Assembly (NCBI GenBank): GCA_949927585.1
Contig: CATLFA010000001.1
Coordinates: 81,795 to 145,794, forward strand
Length of the DNA: 64,000 nt
Direction of reading: 5' to 3'
From: an uncultured Clostridiaceae bacterium
Lineage (GTDB): Bacteria; Bacillota; Clostridia; TANB77; CAG-508
Numbering within the stretch: the stretch's first letter is position 1; every line of letters starts with the position of its first letter. The notes under the pieces were generated by a model. The model was not told where the DNA came from. It saw only the letters and a program-made list of their open reading frames with translations, and searched no databases. The translations under genes were made by a program, and so were the position numbers. Shown here piece after piece: positions 10,111 to 20,217 of the stretch.

Positions 10111-10918
10111 TTATAAATTTAATACCGCCTCTATTTTTAATTGTTTATCATTCAAACAATGCTTTACTTGTTCCATATCTATATGCTCATTACTTACGAA
10201 TCCTATTCCAATAAACCCAATAACAACATCATCCTTAATGTTATGTATAGCTTTTGCAAAATATGCTTTTGTTCCTGTTTGAACAAAATAATCATATAAT
10301 GAAGTATCAATTTTTTTTAAATTTTCAACGTCTTCTATAAAACATAAACCTTTTTCGTTTAACTCTTTTATTAGGAATGTTGAAAAACTCCTTAATTGAT
10401 TTTGAAATGAACTTATATTATGTGTTACACCAGCTGCACATTTTTCATTAGACATACTCATTTTTAATATAGAATTTCCTAACATATCGTTTCCACCATT
10501 ATGGAACTTAATTAAACTTACTCTACTAGCGTTACACGCAACTAATGTTCTATCTAAAAATACATCAATCTCTTCATCTATCTTTGTCATCCTTTGATTC
10601 TCTTCGGACGATAAAATATGTGGCTGTTTTATTCCTTCTAAAACTTTATCTATTAATTCCTGATATTTTTTTTCTGACATATTTTTACTTTCCATTAATA
10701 TATCATATAAATTATCTGATTTCTTTTCCAAATTATCTAATAATTCATCATATCTTTTTTGTCTTTTATCTTCCATTTCTTTAACTCTTGAAGATACTGC
10801 TGCATCTTTTTTATTTTTTCTAACATACATATCGTGTACTTGCCATAGTACAAATCCAGCCGCCGTTACAATAAATCCGAAGGTCTGCAATAGTTTTAAC
10901 TATTTCTAGCCATTCCAT
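10111..10918 (-). CDS. Membrane-anchored GAF-like phage protein, +1 shift at CGG near the start
   Basis: The ORF track begins at an internal ATG (10890). The true start is ATG 10918 (AAGGGGA upstream). After 13 codons CTT-CGG-A (C at 10879) demands a +1 step: MEWLEIVKTIADL then GFIVTAAGFVLWQVHD. 268 aa in total. The shift falls inside the transmembrane segment (residues about 8-26), so a membrane anchor forms only if the shift occurs. A coiled coil follows (30-95), then a GAF-like domain with RVSLIKFHNGGNDMLGNS, seen in phage proteins near lysis and tail genes. Without the shift the frame-0 peptide would read LRIYCN... and lose homology. Confidence 0.7.
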
Positions 10919-10934
10919 TAATACATCTTCCCCT

Positions 10935-12008
10935 TTATTTCTTTTTCTTTCCTTTTGACCTATTCTTTGGAGCTGTTTCTCTCAAGGCTTCAGCAAGTTT
11001 ACCTAATCCTTTCCATTCTCTTTCGTCAACTCTTAGGTCATTATATATTGCAACCATCTCAGAAGAAGTCCATCCTACAATACTTTGTATTAGTTCTGCT
11101 TCTAATCCTATTCTACTTAGATATGTTACAAAATAATGTCTAAAACTATGCGAATAAATGTCTATTCCTGACATTTCCGTCCATTTTTGTGTCCAACCAC
11201 TTACAACACTTGTAGTTATTGGATTTCCATCTCGCTTTATAAATATTGCATTATGTTCTTTAACATTATTTTCTTTCATTATCTTTTCTCTAATAGGCAA
11301 CCATTCTTTGTACCAAGGAAGAAATAAATCTTTAATGATATATTTATAAAGCATTTTACCTGTTCTTCCTCTACCTTTTGTTTTAATCTGTTTTTTAGTT
11401 ACTAAAAATAAATCATCAAAGGCAGTTTCTTTTTCATCAATCAAATCAATTGTAATTCTTAATGTTTCATTTAACCTTGTACCAGTACTTACTGACAACA
11501 CTATATATAAGGCTTCTTGAAATCTATAAGGGTCATCTTTCGATAATTCTTTTAATTGTTTAGTTAATTTATCAATTTGTTCTGGAGAGATAATAGTTTT
11601 TTCTCTAACTGGTTCTTTAACTGGTTTCTCTATCTTCTGTACAATATTTCTGAAATTTTCATATCTCTCTATTTCATCTAATTGATTTTCTATATATGTA
11701 CTTAAAGAAGACAAAGAAGAGTGCATTTGTGCAAATCTATTAGGACTATATTGTAGTTCTTCCGAACAAAAAATAAAGAAATCTTGCATTTCTATTTTCT
11801 TTATTGTTTCAAATGGTTTGTTATCATTATATTCTAAGTTCCAACAGAAAAATATATCAAAATTACTTTTATATACAGTAATTGTTCCTTCGCTTTTCGT
11901 TTGTGACATATATCTTAAAAATCTTTGTACTAACTTTTTATTACTATCTTCTATCTTCTCTATCTTTTCTGGAGAAGTAATTACCTTTCTAAAAGTTTTC
12001 CTTGCCAA
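10935..12008 (-). CDS. Tyrosine recombinase/integrase
   Basis: About 357 aa. I take the TTG at 12008 because AGAAGG lies 8 nt upstream; GTG 12017 overlaps it. An N-terminal SAM-like core-binding domain (residues 20-110) precedes the catalytic domain. The first Arg is in TGTRLNE, the box II HxxR is HSFRHYFVTYLS, and the nucleophile Tyr is probably in VAIYNDLR. The C-terminus is basic. The reaction is site-specific strand exchange through a 3'-phosphotyrosine. It is unusually placed inside the late tail-fibre and lysis region rather than beside the control region, so it may be a genome integrase or a recombinase acting on fibre genes. I saw no clear att site. Confidence 0.85.
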   Translation of the reverse strand: MARKTFRKVITSPEKIEKIEDSNKKLVQRFLRYMSQTKSEGTITVYKSNFDIFFCWNLEYNDNKPFETIKKIEMQDFFIFCSEELQYSPNRFAQMHSSLSSLSTYIENQLDEIERYENFRNIVQKIEKPVKEPVREKTIISPEQIDKLTKQLKELSKDDPYRFQEALYIVLSVSTGTRLNETLRITIDLIDEKETAFDDLFLVTKKQIKTKGRGRTGKMLYKYIIKDLFLPWYKEWLPIREKIMKENNVKEHNAIFIKRDGNPITTSVVSGWTQKWTEMSGIDIYSHSFRHYFVTYLSRIGLEAELIQSIVGWTSSEMVAIYNDLRVDEREWKGLGKLAEALRETAPKNRSKGKKKK

Positions 12009-12032
12009 CTCTCTCACCTTCTTTTATTATTT

Positions 12033-12623
12033 TTATCTAATTATGATAATATTACAAATAACATTTAAGTCTTCTAATGATATAAATTTTGGAGATGTCA
12101 TAAACTCTTTTATTCCATTTTCTAATAAATCCAAATTAATTCTATTCTCCCATTTTTCTTTACTGTCGTCTCCACAACAAACAACGAACAATCTATTTTT
12201 GAAATGTTGTCGCCCCTCATTAGATTGATTATTATATAGCCAAGTGGCTAGTTCTGCTTTACCATCATTTGTATCTAAATTAAAATGTTCATATGCAGTT
12301 GATGGGTAATTCGTTACTTTGACATCAAATGGGATATTATTTATATAAATGTCTTTTTCTTTATCTTTTTTGTTTTCCACTTTTATTGCTCCATATTTAC
12401 AAAATAACTCTTCACAAGCATTTGATATTTGTAAATTTATCCATCTATGAATTGCATAATCTATATCATTTTCTTTACTTAATAATAAATGACTCACTTT
12501 AATAAGTGAGTCATAATCTTTAATATCATATATAAATTTTGTTTTATAATCTAATATATTATTTTGTTTTACCCAATTACTATTCATTATTTGAATAGCT
12601 TTTTTTAAATCTTCTATAATCAT
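12033..12623 (-). CDS. PD-(D/E)XK-like nuclease (putative)
   Basis: 196 aa, AGGAG before ATG 12623. The middle holds KDIYINNIPFDVKVTNYP: an acidic residue, a beta hairpin, then D-x-K, which is the core of PD-(D/E)XK nucleases; an upstream Glu (CEELFCKYGAIKVE) could complete the site. A C-terminal beta strand and FVVCCGD follow. It lies between the M23 peptidase and the recombinase, both read the same way. It may be a restriction-like accessory endonuclease or a recombination partner. The assignment rests on a short motif and is moderate. Confidence 0.45.
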   Translation of the reverse strand: MIIEDLKKAIQIMNSNWVKQNNILDYKTKFIYDIKDYDSLIKVSHLLLSKENDIDYAIHRWINLQISNACEELFCKYGAIKVENKKDKEKDIYINNIPFDVKVTNYPSTAYEHFNLDTNDGKAELATWLYNNQSNEGRQHFKNRLFVVCCGDDSKEKWENRINLDLLENGIKEFMTSPKFISLEDLNVICNIIIIR

Positions 12624-12644
12624 ATTTTCTCCTAAAACAATATA

Positions 12645-13682
12645 TTATAAATAGTTTAATGGATTAACAAAACATCCATTAATTTGTATCTCAAAATGTA
12701 AATGGTTTCCTGTTGAATTACCAGTTGTTCCTACATAACCAATTGTTTGACCTTTTTCTACTCTTTGTCCTTGTGAACAAGCATATCCACTACAATGACC
12801 ATATCTTGATACAGTTCCATCATCGTGTTTTACTATTATGAATTTACCATAACCCCCAGACCATCCTACAAAAGTTACTGTTCCACTTTTCCAAGCATAT
12901 ATTGGAGTTCCTGCTGGAGCAGCGAAGTCTACACCAGTATGGTTTCCACTCCCACGTTTCCCATAATAAGAACTAATATATGTATAACTTGCCATAGGGG
13001 CTCCACCTGAATAATTTTTATTTACTCTGTAAGTTCCACCCCTTGATGTCACTTTTGTTCTTTGTCTTTTTAATTCTTCTTGTCTCCTTATTTCTGCATC
13101 ATTTTTTTCTTTCTGCTCTTTTACACTATTTAATTTATTATCTAATATATCTTGTTTAGTTATTACTCTATAATCTTGAGTATCTCCATTACAAGTATAT
13201 TCTTGTGTTATGTACTCATTCAAAGATTTTACAAATTCATCACATTCTGTTTGACTTTTAAAATAATATATTGTTTCATCATTTTTAATTTCTAATTTTG
13301 TACACAATACAGAAACATCTAAATGTTTGATGATTGTACTTTTTATCTCCTCTTCGTTTATTGTTGATTTAGGGATTATAGCTATATTTTCTATAAATGC
13401 TTTATTCAACGAAGATGTTACTATATAATAACCATCATCATTTAGTTGTTCTAGGTACTCATTAATTGTTTTATCTAAAAAATTTTCTTCTTTTGTCGCC
13501 CCAATATAAACGGTTTGACTATTATTTATCTCATAATATTTATACCCTAAACCGAAATCTCTTAAAATAAAAATACCTAAACTTGTTAAAATTGTTACTA
13601 TAATCATTATACATATTAATAATTTTCTTAAATTTTCTCCCATCCTCTCTTTACGAGAGACGGGTAAGTTTTCTGTTTTCAT
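12645..13682 (-). CDS. Membrane-anchored M23 metallopeptidase (cell-wall hydrolase)
   Basis: 345 aa. A single N-terminal membrane segment (residues about 18-42) is followed by a long coiled linker (about 160-215) and a C-terminal LytM/M23 domain (about 235-345). Zn ligands and catalytic residues are visible: HTGVDFAAPAGTPIYA (H, D), RYGHCSG (H) and GNHLHFEI (HxH). Such enzymes cut peptide cross-bridges in peptidoglycan, so the host has a conventional wall. With its anchor it may act in lysis or be tail-associated for entry. Start ATG 13682 has AAAGGAAAT. The gene is preceded by a perfect 13-bp palindrome. Confidence 0.88.
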   Translation of the reverse strand: MKTENLPVSRKERMGENLRKLLICIMIIVTILTSLGIFILRDFGLGYKYYEINNSQTVYIGATKEENFLDKTINEYLEQLNDDGYYIVTSSLNKAFIENIAIIPKSTINEEEIKSTIIKHLDVSVLCTKLEIKNDETIYYFKSQTECDEFVKSLNEYITQEYTCNGDTQDYRVITKQDILDNKLNSVKEQKEKNDAEIRRQEELKRQRTKVTSRGGTYRVNKNYSGGAPMASYTYISSYYGKRGSGNHTGVDFAAPAGTPIYAWKSGTVTFVGWSGGYGKFIIVKHDDGTVSRYGHCSGYACSQGQRVEKGQTIGYVGTTGNSTGNHLHFEIQINGCFVNPLNYL

Positions 13683-13731
13683 TTTATTTCCTTTCTTAGA
13701 TATACAAATATTTTAGATGCGCTTTGTACAT

Positions 13732-13761
13732 CTTATATATAATTATACAATTATATATAAG
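13732..13761. repeat. Perfect 13-bp inverted repeat between fibre and peptidase genes
   Basis: CTTATATATAATT ATAC AATTATATATAAG lies 19 nt beyond the stop of the DUF859-like fibre gene and 50 nt upstream of the M23 gene start. It has no U-run on either strand, so it is more likely an operator-like palindrome or RNA-processing hairpin than an intrinsic terminator. Confidence 0.55.
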
Positions 13762-13779
13762 AAAATTAAAATTGTCAAA

Positions 13780-15274
13780 TTAATTTGCTGGTGGAGTATA
13801 TTGGTCAATATTTCTCATTACTCCTCCAACTTTGACTTTAATATAATTAATTTTTTTCATCTGTCCGCCTACTTTTACATAAGCTCTAAGATGTTTTATA
13901 GTACTATTTACTTTACCTACACTCATACCATCTGTGTAGATAGTTATTGCTGGGAAATTACCCCAACTAGAATACTTTCCATAAGAATTCTTAGCTCTTA
14001 CTTGAACAATAACTTGTTGCCCATCTATGGCTTGCGGTGTAAAGCTATATGTCCTCGTACCAGTTCCTATTGTTGTTGAAACTGTTGTATAACTTGACCC
14101 ATTGTTGGCTGTATATCTTATTTCATATCCAGACAATGAACCGCTGCCTGCTGTAGATGCTCCCCAAGTACACGTTATTCTTGTATTTGGCTTCATTCTA
14201 CTTGTGGAAACATTTCTGCTTCCGAGGAGTTGATGGTAAATTTATTTTTACACTTAATGTTTTTGTGTTCCAATCAGAATATCCATAATGTCCATCAAAA
14301 ACTCTTACTCTATACTGAATCTGACAAGAATCGCTACTACTATTTGTAATAGACTTAGGAGTTCCTTGTGATATACTTGTACTTCCAGTATTAGATATTC
14401 TAGTCCATCCTCCCCACGAAGAGCCATTATAAACTCTTCTCTCTATTTGATATTGGTATATTCCTTCACTTCCAGCTTTTGCTCCACTCCAATTTATATT
14501 GAATGCAGTATCTATTTCTTGAGAAGAAGGAACATTAAATGTTGTTGGTGCACTAGGTTTTGAATATATGTGAAAGCTTCCTCCCCAATATGTATGACCC
14601 CACCAAGTTCCATCTGTTGTTGCCATTCCAACTCTTACTTTTACTGTTTCTCCACCTTTTAAACTTAGACCTGATAAAGAAACATCACTTGCACTACCAC
14701 TTAAATTATTTCCTGCGACTAATTTTGGATTGTTAGCACTTTTCCAGTTATCTTTTGTTACATCTATTGAATATTGGCTAATTGTAAATGTTCCACGTGT
14801 TGCACCGCTCCAGCTAACATCAAATGTTGCAGAATCCTTGTCTAACCACCAACTATTATTTGAACCACCACTACATACGACTGAGTTTGGTAATGTAGGA
14901 TTAACAACTGGTGGCTTTATGTTATCTATAGTCCAATTTCCACCTGCTGCTGCGTTATCGGTTCCATAAGTATAGATATCTCCGTGTATCTCAACAGAGA
15001 AATTACTTCCTCCACTAACAGTTAAACTTCCACTTGCGAAAACTGAATCCTTATAACATTTTGTTTTCCCACCACCAGCATTAAATCTTTCTACACCATT
15101 TATAATTACTCTAACATTTTTAGTATAATACCAAGTTGCACTACCTGAACGGGCTATTAAATTCCAATTAACTGTTCCTGTACCACTGCTAGTATCTCTA
15201 CTAGCTAATGACCAATTAAATTCAAAATACCTTCCACCATATCCACCAGTATTAATCTGACCACTACTTGCCAT
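13780..15274 (-). CDS. DUF859-like / fibronectin-type III tail structural protein, +1 shift at CGG
   Basis: 497 aa, joining 14198-15274 and 13780-14196. At CCT-CGG-A (C at 14224) frame 0 would end in PRKQKCFHK; the +1 frame reads PGSRNVSTSRMKPNTRITCTWGA, the start of a further FnIII-like domain. The N-terminal 110 residues (SSGQINTGGYGGRYFEFNWSLAS) match the siphophage DUF859 style. Three FnIII-like repeats follow, each with W-x-G-A and Y-x-I-x-x. It ends with KIKVGGVMRNIDQYTPPAN, a common tail-tip C-terminus. Start ATG 15274 with AAGGAGGAG. Confidence 0.75.
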
Positions 15275-15287
15275 ATTTTACTCCTCC

Positions 15288-16515
15288 TTAATATACCAGA
15301 TAAACTGTTCCATTAGAAACCTTACTTTTATCTAATACATCATATGATGCTTGTGAAATAATTCTAATATCTTGAATTGAATCATCTCCACTAGAAATTA
15401 AATTTGCAATACCAGTTAAATCAGTTAACTTTGTAGGAACTGTTATATTAGCTGTTACGTTTGTACTTCCATCAAATGTTTTTACTGTTGTCCCATTCTT
15501 TTGAATTGTTAAAGTATGTGAAAGTCTATCTGCTGAATCGGCATTCGCAACTCTACCAGAACCTGTTACAAAACCAGAATTGTTTATTAAATCTGAAGTT
15601 TTTGTTGGAATAGATAAATCTATATTATTATCAACTTTAGCAACTTTATTTCCATTAACACTTAATGTTAAATAATCTTTTCCAATAATTATATATTCTA
15701 AATTTCTTTCTTTACCAATATCCCAATCTATAAATTGGATAATATCACTTTCCTCACCTTTTGTACCTATCTCATTAAATTCCGTACCAAGACAAAGTAA
15801 TATATCATCTATAAAAACTTGTAGTTTGTTCTCTCCTACAACATATTTATGTTGTAACTTATAATTTGTATTTTTAGGAATAGTTGCCGCTCTTGTATTT
15901 GCAGGAGAGGTGAATCTTATTACATTAACAGGTAAATCGAAATTCTTACTAGAACTTTCTATTAGCATTCTTGTATTCATAGTATCTAAGTACATATTAG
16001 CTTTTGTAGTTACATATAATGTTCCGTGGGATTAATCCTTTATGATTTTGTAAATATTCTTCTGTTGTAAATACACTATGAAAAGGCATTTGAGTTTCTG
16101 CTTCAGCACTTGGGTCATATTTTTCATAACTAATATTTAATGCTTTATTTGTAAATACATTTGGCGATGCAAAATTCCCTGTTGATGTAAAATTTAATAC
16201 TGCATTTGTAGCAGCAGCTGTATCCTCAAATGTTAATACTCCATTGATACTATGTTCTGCTGTACCATTCCAACTTTCATTTGTTGATTTAATTCTTTGT
16301 GTGTCTTCTCCAATTTTTGTTCCACCATTTACAATTATATCTATGTATGTAGCTTTAGCAATAGAATTATTAGATGCTTTTAATCTCATTTGAACTGTCC
16401 AATCTATTCTGACTTCTTTAAAATTTCTACTTACCCTAGCATTACATTTCGCTTGTATTGTACTTTGTAAAGTATCAAACCAACCAGTTGTAAAATCCTT
16501 CATCTTTGTTTTCAC
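15288..16515 (-). CDS. Baseplate/fibre connector protein, +1 shift at CGG
   Basis: 408 aa, joining 15997-16515 and 15288-15995. CCA-CGG-A (C at 16026) converts ...HKGLIP-RNII... to HKGLIPGTLYVTTKANMYLDTMNT, removing an otherwise premature stop 11 codons later. The first half is a beta-sandwich (WTVQMRLKASNNSIA...) resembling DUF859-type structural proteins. The second half has LPTKLTDL/IPTKTSDLINNSGFVTGSG, a repeated fibre motif. The start is uncertain: GTG 16515 or ATG 16503, both near AAAGGGAG. Confidence 0.65.
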
Positions 16516-16539
16516 TCTCCCTTTATTTTAAATTATTTA

Positions 16540-18354
16540 TTATTTATATCCTAATACTCTTGTGATACAAATATTTTGATAGTTTGCCACAGTGAAACTT
16601 CCAGAAGCAAATAACGTTCCTACTTGTTGGGCTTTTGCTACACTAATACTTGTTCCACTTATTTTATATTCTTTTGTTGATACAAACATTCTTGCATCTC
16701 CACCTTCAATAGATTGTATTCTAAATCCTTTATTATTTGGATTGAAAATTGTAGTTGGGCAATGTGCTTGTGTTTTATTATCTGAGTTTATGGTATATAC
16801 TTCTATCCTTGCAAAATTTGCAGCTGTTTCATTTAATGTTATATTTCCTGATGCTCCATTAGCATTGTCGTATAATATTTTAGGCTTTGCTTGAATTTCT
16901 CCTTGGGAACAATATTTTAAATTCGAGTTATTACCTGTATTGTATGCTCCATTCCACCAAGACAACGTACCTAGTGTTGCTAGATATCCTTGGTTTGTAT
17001 TATATCTACTACTACATACAGCTGTAGGCATATCCCTTAGAGTATGTTCTAATTTTCCACTTTTGATGACAGGTATCCAAGTATCTGTTGTATTTAATGT
17101 ATCAGCTGATACTGAACCACACCACTTTCCATATCCTTCATTTACATATAATTTATTCCAAGTATTAGCTTCTGTCCCTAATTGTCCTATTTTTGTTGTC
17201 ATTGGGCATAAGTTTCCGTATTCAGAATAATACATTCCAATCCTATTTCCTATGCTATTACATTGGCTATAGAAATTAATTTTTCCATCTGCTGCTAAAT
17301 GTAAATCTTCTGTAGTTGCACCTATTAAACTTTCAAAAGCCTTTGCACTTTCTCCAGCCCCTACAATAGTAGCTCCACCAGCACCAACGGATATTCCTAA
17401 TCCATTACCATCTCCACCATATACTTTTAAAGGAGTATCTGTTTTACCATACATATTGTATGACAAGTTTCCTGTTAATGTATCTCCTGCTTTATTAACT
17501 GCATTAATCGCCGAACGAAAATTAGCATTATCGGAAATATTATATGTGAGATTTCCACTTTTATCCATTACTATACGAATACCTTTTTGTGCTATGTAAT
17601 CATCTACATTAGATGAAGTAGTCGCATAATTTCTAACATACCAAAATCCTTCAACATTTCCATTAGGTCTAATAACCATTTCGTTTCTTCCCATTATTCT
17701 GGAATTTTTATCAATAAATGAGTTATTAGAAGGATATATAACTTCAGTTAGACCATTATCTGCAAGTGTTAAATCTGCTTTATTACTTTTATTTATAATT
17801 TCATTTTCTACTCTGATAGTAGAGCTATACAGATTTGTAAAGTGTGCAGATGCCCAACGGTAAGAGCTGTTTCCTATACTTCCTATGTTATCAGTTGGAG
17901 TAAATTGTTTTATAGGTAATAATTCTTGACTGCTATTCAGTATCATTCCTATAATATTATTTAAAGTGCCTCCTGTAGTTACTCCTCTGCCACCACCACT
18001 ATTAAAATATATATCTTTGTCAGCTATCATATGTATTGATTCCCAAGTATCTTCAATATCTTGATTGGTTTCTGTATCTGTCATTTGAAAAAAAATATCC
18101 ATATTATTATTTACACATTCTCCAGCACTAATAATTGTTTTTTCATTTCCTCCTAAAAAAACATTTGCTCCAACAAAATTTGAATCTCTATATTGCAATT
18201 TCCCTTGTAATATAGGATATAGATAACCATCTGGTCTCTTTGCTTTAATAAAAAACATATCATTTGTTTTATCACTCATATCGAATATTATATGAGGATT
18301 GTTATTTTTTAAAATTACATTACCATCAAATATTGAACTTTTAAATTTTCCCAT
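16540..18354 (-). CDS. Large tail fibre with conserved fibre-shaft motifs
   Basis: 604 aa. It begins MGKFKSSIFDGNVILKNNNPH, a relative of the KSIKFKNN attachment peptide. It contains GNLTYNISDNANFRSAINAVNKAGDTLTGNL (fibre repeat), GSIGNSSYRWASAHFTNLYS and a C-terminal receptor-facing portion with SLEGGDARMFVSTKEY. The segment NGNVEGFWYVRNYATT...QKGIRI is shared with the protein at 24687-25244 (GSFWYVRNYDTA...QKGIHL), indicating domain shuffling between fibres. There is no Shine-Dalgarno before ATG 18354, and it follows the last array gene closely. No in-frame CGG. Confidence 0.75.
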   Translation of the reverse strand: MGKFKSSIFDGNVILKNNNPHIIFDMSDKTNDMFFIKAKRPDGYLYPILQGKLQYRDSNFVGANVFLGGNEKTIISAGECVNNNMDIFFQMTDTETNQDIEDTWESIHMIADKDIYFNSGGGRGVTTGGTLNNIIGMILNSSQELLPIKQFTPTDNIGSIGNSSYRWASAHFTNLYSSTIRVENEIINKSNKADLTLADNGLTEVIYPSNNSFIDKNSRIMGRNEMVIRPNGNVEGFWYVRNYATTSSNVDDYIAQKGIRIVMDKSGNLTYNISDNANFRSAINAVNKAGDTLTGNLSYNMYGKTDTPLKVYGGDGNGLGISVGAGGATIVGAGESAKAFESLIGATTEDLHLAADGKINFYSQCNSIGNRIGMYYSEYGNLCPMTTKIGQLGTEANTWNKLYVNEGYGKWCGSVSADTLNTTDTWIPVIKSGKLEHTLRDMPTAVCSSRYNTNQGYLATLGTLSWWNGAYNTGNNSNLKYCSQGEIQAKPKILYDNANGASGNITLNETAANFARIEVYTINSDNKTQAHCPTTIFNPNNKGFRIQSIEGGDARMFVSTKEYKISGTSISVAKAQQVGTLFASGSFTVANYQNICITRVLGYK

Positions 18355-18380
18355 AATTTTTATTTACGAGCTAATAATTA

Positions 18381-18801
18381 TTAAGTATTTATTCCTACTC
18401 CGTTAACATTAATCCTATACCATCCACCATAGCTATTTACATTTGGTCTATAAAATACATTTCCATCTGTTAACATATATATTTGCCAATTCCAATTTGA
18501 TAAATCAGAAGCTTGCCATCTATATGGTCTTGAATTAATAACTATTAATACTCCACTATAATTAGTTCCTGCTATCTGTGGAGAATTTACCCATTTTTCA
18601 CTTACCCAATAAATTCCGTGGAAAAGTATAATTATTAAAATTTTTGTCTGATGTATAAAATACATTATCATAGTGAAATGTTAAAGAAGGTAGTATGCTT
18701 GTTAGTGTTGAATAACTCCCAGTTGAAAAGATAGGCTTTCTACAAGCAATTCCATCTGTACTTAAATAATTATTGTTTTTAAATTTAAAACTCTTACTCA
18801 T
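18381..18801 (-). CDS. Fibre array gene 10 (KSIKFKNN family), +1 shift at CGG
   Basis: 139 aa, joining 18598-18801 and 18381-18671. MSKSFKFKNNNYLSTDGI is the shared N-terminal peptide. At CCA-CGG-A (C at 18618) the +1 step joins NNYTFP to GIYWVSEKWVNSPQIAG, a beta-structured head ending WYRINVNGVGINT (the minor-fibre PF-like pattern W-Y-R-I). There is no ribosome binding site in the 21 nt after the previous gene, so translation probably depends on coupling to 18823-19221. It is the last member of array block 4. Confidence 0.7.
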
Positions 18802-18822
18802 TTTTCATTTATATGTTAAAGA

Positions 18823-19221
18823 TTATGTAATATTTAATTTAGTTATTGTAGTAGTATGATATATTGATGGATAATCTATTTGTAATGTTATACCATTTGT
18901 TAATGTTGCAGTGAATCCAGAATCTGCATATATTTGTCTAACTTTACCAGTATTAGATGCTGTTTGACCACAGAAGACAATCCAAATTGCGTGGCTATAA
19001 ATATTTGAATTTCCAACATTACTAGATGTCACTAAGTATGTTCCAAATCCACTTAATGTATATGTTTTTTGTGTTTTCTGGTCATAATCATAAGCCTGTT
19101 GTTTTCTAAATATCCAATTCATAATTGATTTTAAATCATATATATGGTTTTCTGTTGTTTTAAATACTATACTACTACTATCTAAATAAATATTGCTTTT
19201 AAATTTAATTGATTTACTCAA
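18823..19221 (-). CDS. Fibre array gene 9 (KSIKFKNN family)
   Basis: 132 aa, starting at TTG 19221 (MSKSIKFKSNIYLDSSSIVF), overlapping the upstream mini-ORF stop ATTTAATTG. AAGGAGG and GGTGA lie just upstream. After the attachment peptide come a short helix (DLKSIMNWIFRKQ) and a beta-sandwich head (YTLSGFGTYLVTSSN). It is the first gene of block 4 and follows the G10 leader at 19287-19385. The role is receptor binding by inference from family context. Confidence 0.65.
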   Translation of the reverse strand: MSKSIKFKSNIYLDSSSIVFKTTENHIYDLKSIMNWIFRKQQAYDYDQKTQKTYTLSGFGTYLVTSSNVGNSNIYSHAIWIVFCGQTASNTGKVRQIYADSGFTATLTNGITLQIDYPSIYHTTTITKLNIT

Positions 19222-19286
19222 TTAAATCACCCCTAACATATTGAACCTCCTTTCTTGGAGATTCAAAGCAGAAAAAAGAAGAGAGA

Positions 19287-19385
19287 TTAAACTGCCCTTC
19301 TCCTTTCTGCAAAAATATTGGAAATATGGTTGTACCATACCCCCCCCCCAGATATAGGGATTATTGTTTGTAATGGTTTATTCAT
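19287..19385 (-). CDS. Leader ORF carrying a G10 tract (leader a)
   Basis: 32 codons as sequenced (MNKPLQTIIPIS-GGG-VWYNHIS...RRAV). The G10 run occupies codons 13-16. With nine G the frame would continue about 45 codons and terminate as ATT-GAG-TAA on the TTGAG start of the next fibre gene; with eleven it would stop at the TAA immediately before that TTG. With ten it ends 66 nt upstream. This makes it a candidate slippage-controlled translational switch. The leader lacks a strong Shine-Dalgarno and could instead be untranslated. Confidence 0.4.
   Translation of the reverse strand: MNKPLQTIIPISGGGVWYNHISNIFAERRRAV
19340..19349 (-). repeat. G10 homopolymer a
   Basis: Ten G on the minus strand, followed at once by the hairpin TATGGT-ACA-ACCATA. 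Located in leader a, before fibre block 4. Confidence 0.9.
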
Positions 19386-19434
19386 ATTCTACAAACTTAT
19401 TATTTACTAAGAACTGATTTTTATTTTATATTTA

Positions 19435-20184
19435 TTATGCAGTACGTTTCCATACATAAACAGTTATATATGGAGGCATATTTGTATGTGATTTTCCACC
19501 TCCAGCATTAGCAGTATTACCACTAGCTGCGCCACTATTAAAAGCTGTGCTATTTGCAGTATTTCCTGATGCTTTTCCACTATTAAAAGCCGTACTATTT
19601 GCCGTATTACCACTAGCTGCGCCACTATTTGTTGACGTTGTAGATATTGTATGACTATGTCCTTGCCCTCTATCATTTTTGCCATATCCATTTTCATAGT
19701 TTCCCCATCCACTTAAACCACTTGCCCAATTATGGTTTCCTGCACTATTGGTTCTTTCCTCCCTTACAACTGCGGATACTGGTAAATGTTGTGCCGTAAT
19801 CGCAAATGAACCAGTATTAGCATTTGATTTTGCATAAGTGTGTGTATGACTATTTAAACCGTGGGCGTGCGCTCCTACACTATGCACGTGTTCATTTAAT
19901 CCGTGACTGTGTGCTCCTACACTATGTGTATGGCTATTTAAACCGTGTGCGTGTGCTGGTATTTGGTCTGTTGTTAATGTTACAGATGCACTACCTCCTG
20001 TGGTATTCTCTTTATATGTATCTCCGACTGCTAATAAGAATTTATCTTTTAATCTTTCCCAAGTACCACCAAAATAAGTACTTGGATTTATATTAGTTAT
20101 GTTCATATAAATACTTCCTACTGGAAAGTATGGATGTACATAATATTTTTCAGTTCCTTTTTTTAATTGTATTGATTTACTCAT
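19435..20184 (-). CDS. Fibre array gene 8: His-rich tail-collar fibre
   Basis: 249 aa. MSKSIQLKKGTEKYYVHPYFPVGSIYMN is followed by the tail-collar motif NPSTYFGGTWERLKDKFLLAVGD. Repeats of HAHGLNSHTHSVGAHSHG (HxH metal-binding pairs as in T4 short fibre tips) come next, then four AASGNTANSTAFNSG repeats, ending PPYITVYVWKRTA, the standard collar-domain C-terminus. HxH clusters in T4 gp12-like tips coordinate iron along the trimer axis. There is no Shine-Dalgarno before ATG 20184. The repeats invite length variation. Confidence 0.85.
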   Translation of the reverse strand: MSKSIQLKKGTEKYYVHPYFPVGSIYMNITNINPSTYFGGTWERLKDKFLLAVGDTYKENTTGGSASVTLTTDQIPAHAHGLNSHTHSVGAHSHGLNEHVHSVGAHAHGLNSHTHTYAKSNANTGSFAITAQHLPVSAVVREERTNSAGNHNWASGLSGWGNYENGYGKNDRGQGHSHTISTTSTNSGAASGNTANSTAFNSGKASGNTANSTAFNSGAASGNTANAGGGKSHTNMPPYITVYVWKRTA

Positions 20185-20217
20185 CTTTATTATTTTAGAG
20201 TACGATATTATTTTAAT

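Noticed and set aside
19464-20096. ORFs on either strand across the His-rich collar fibre
   Set aside because: Shadows of the HAHG and GNTAN repeats.
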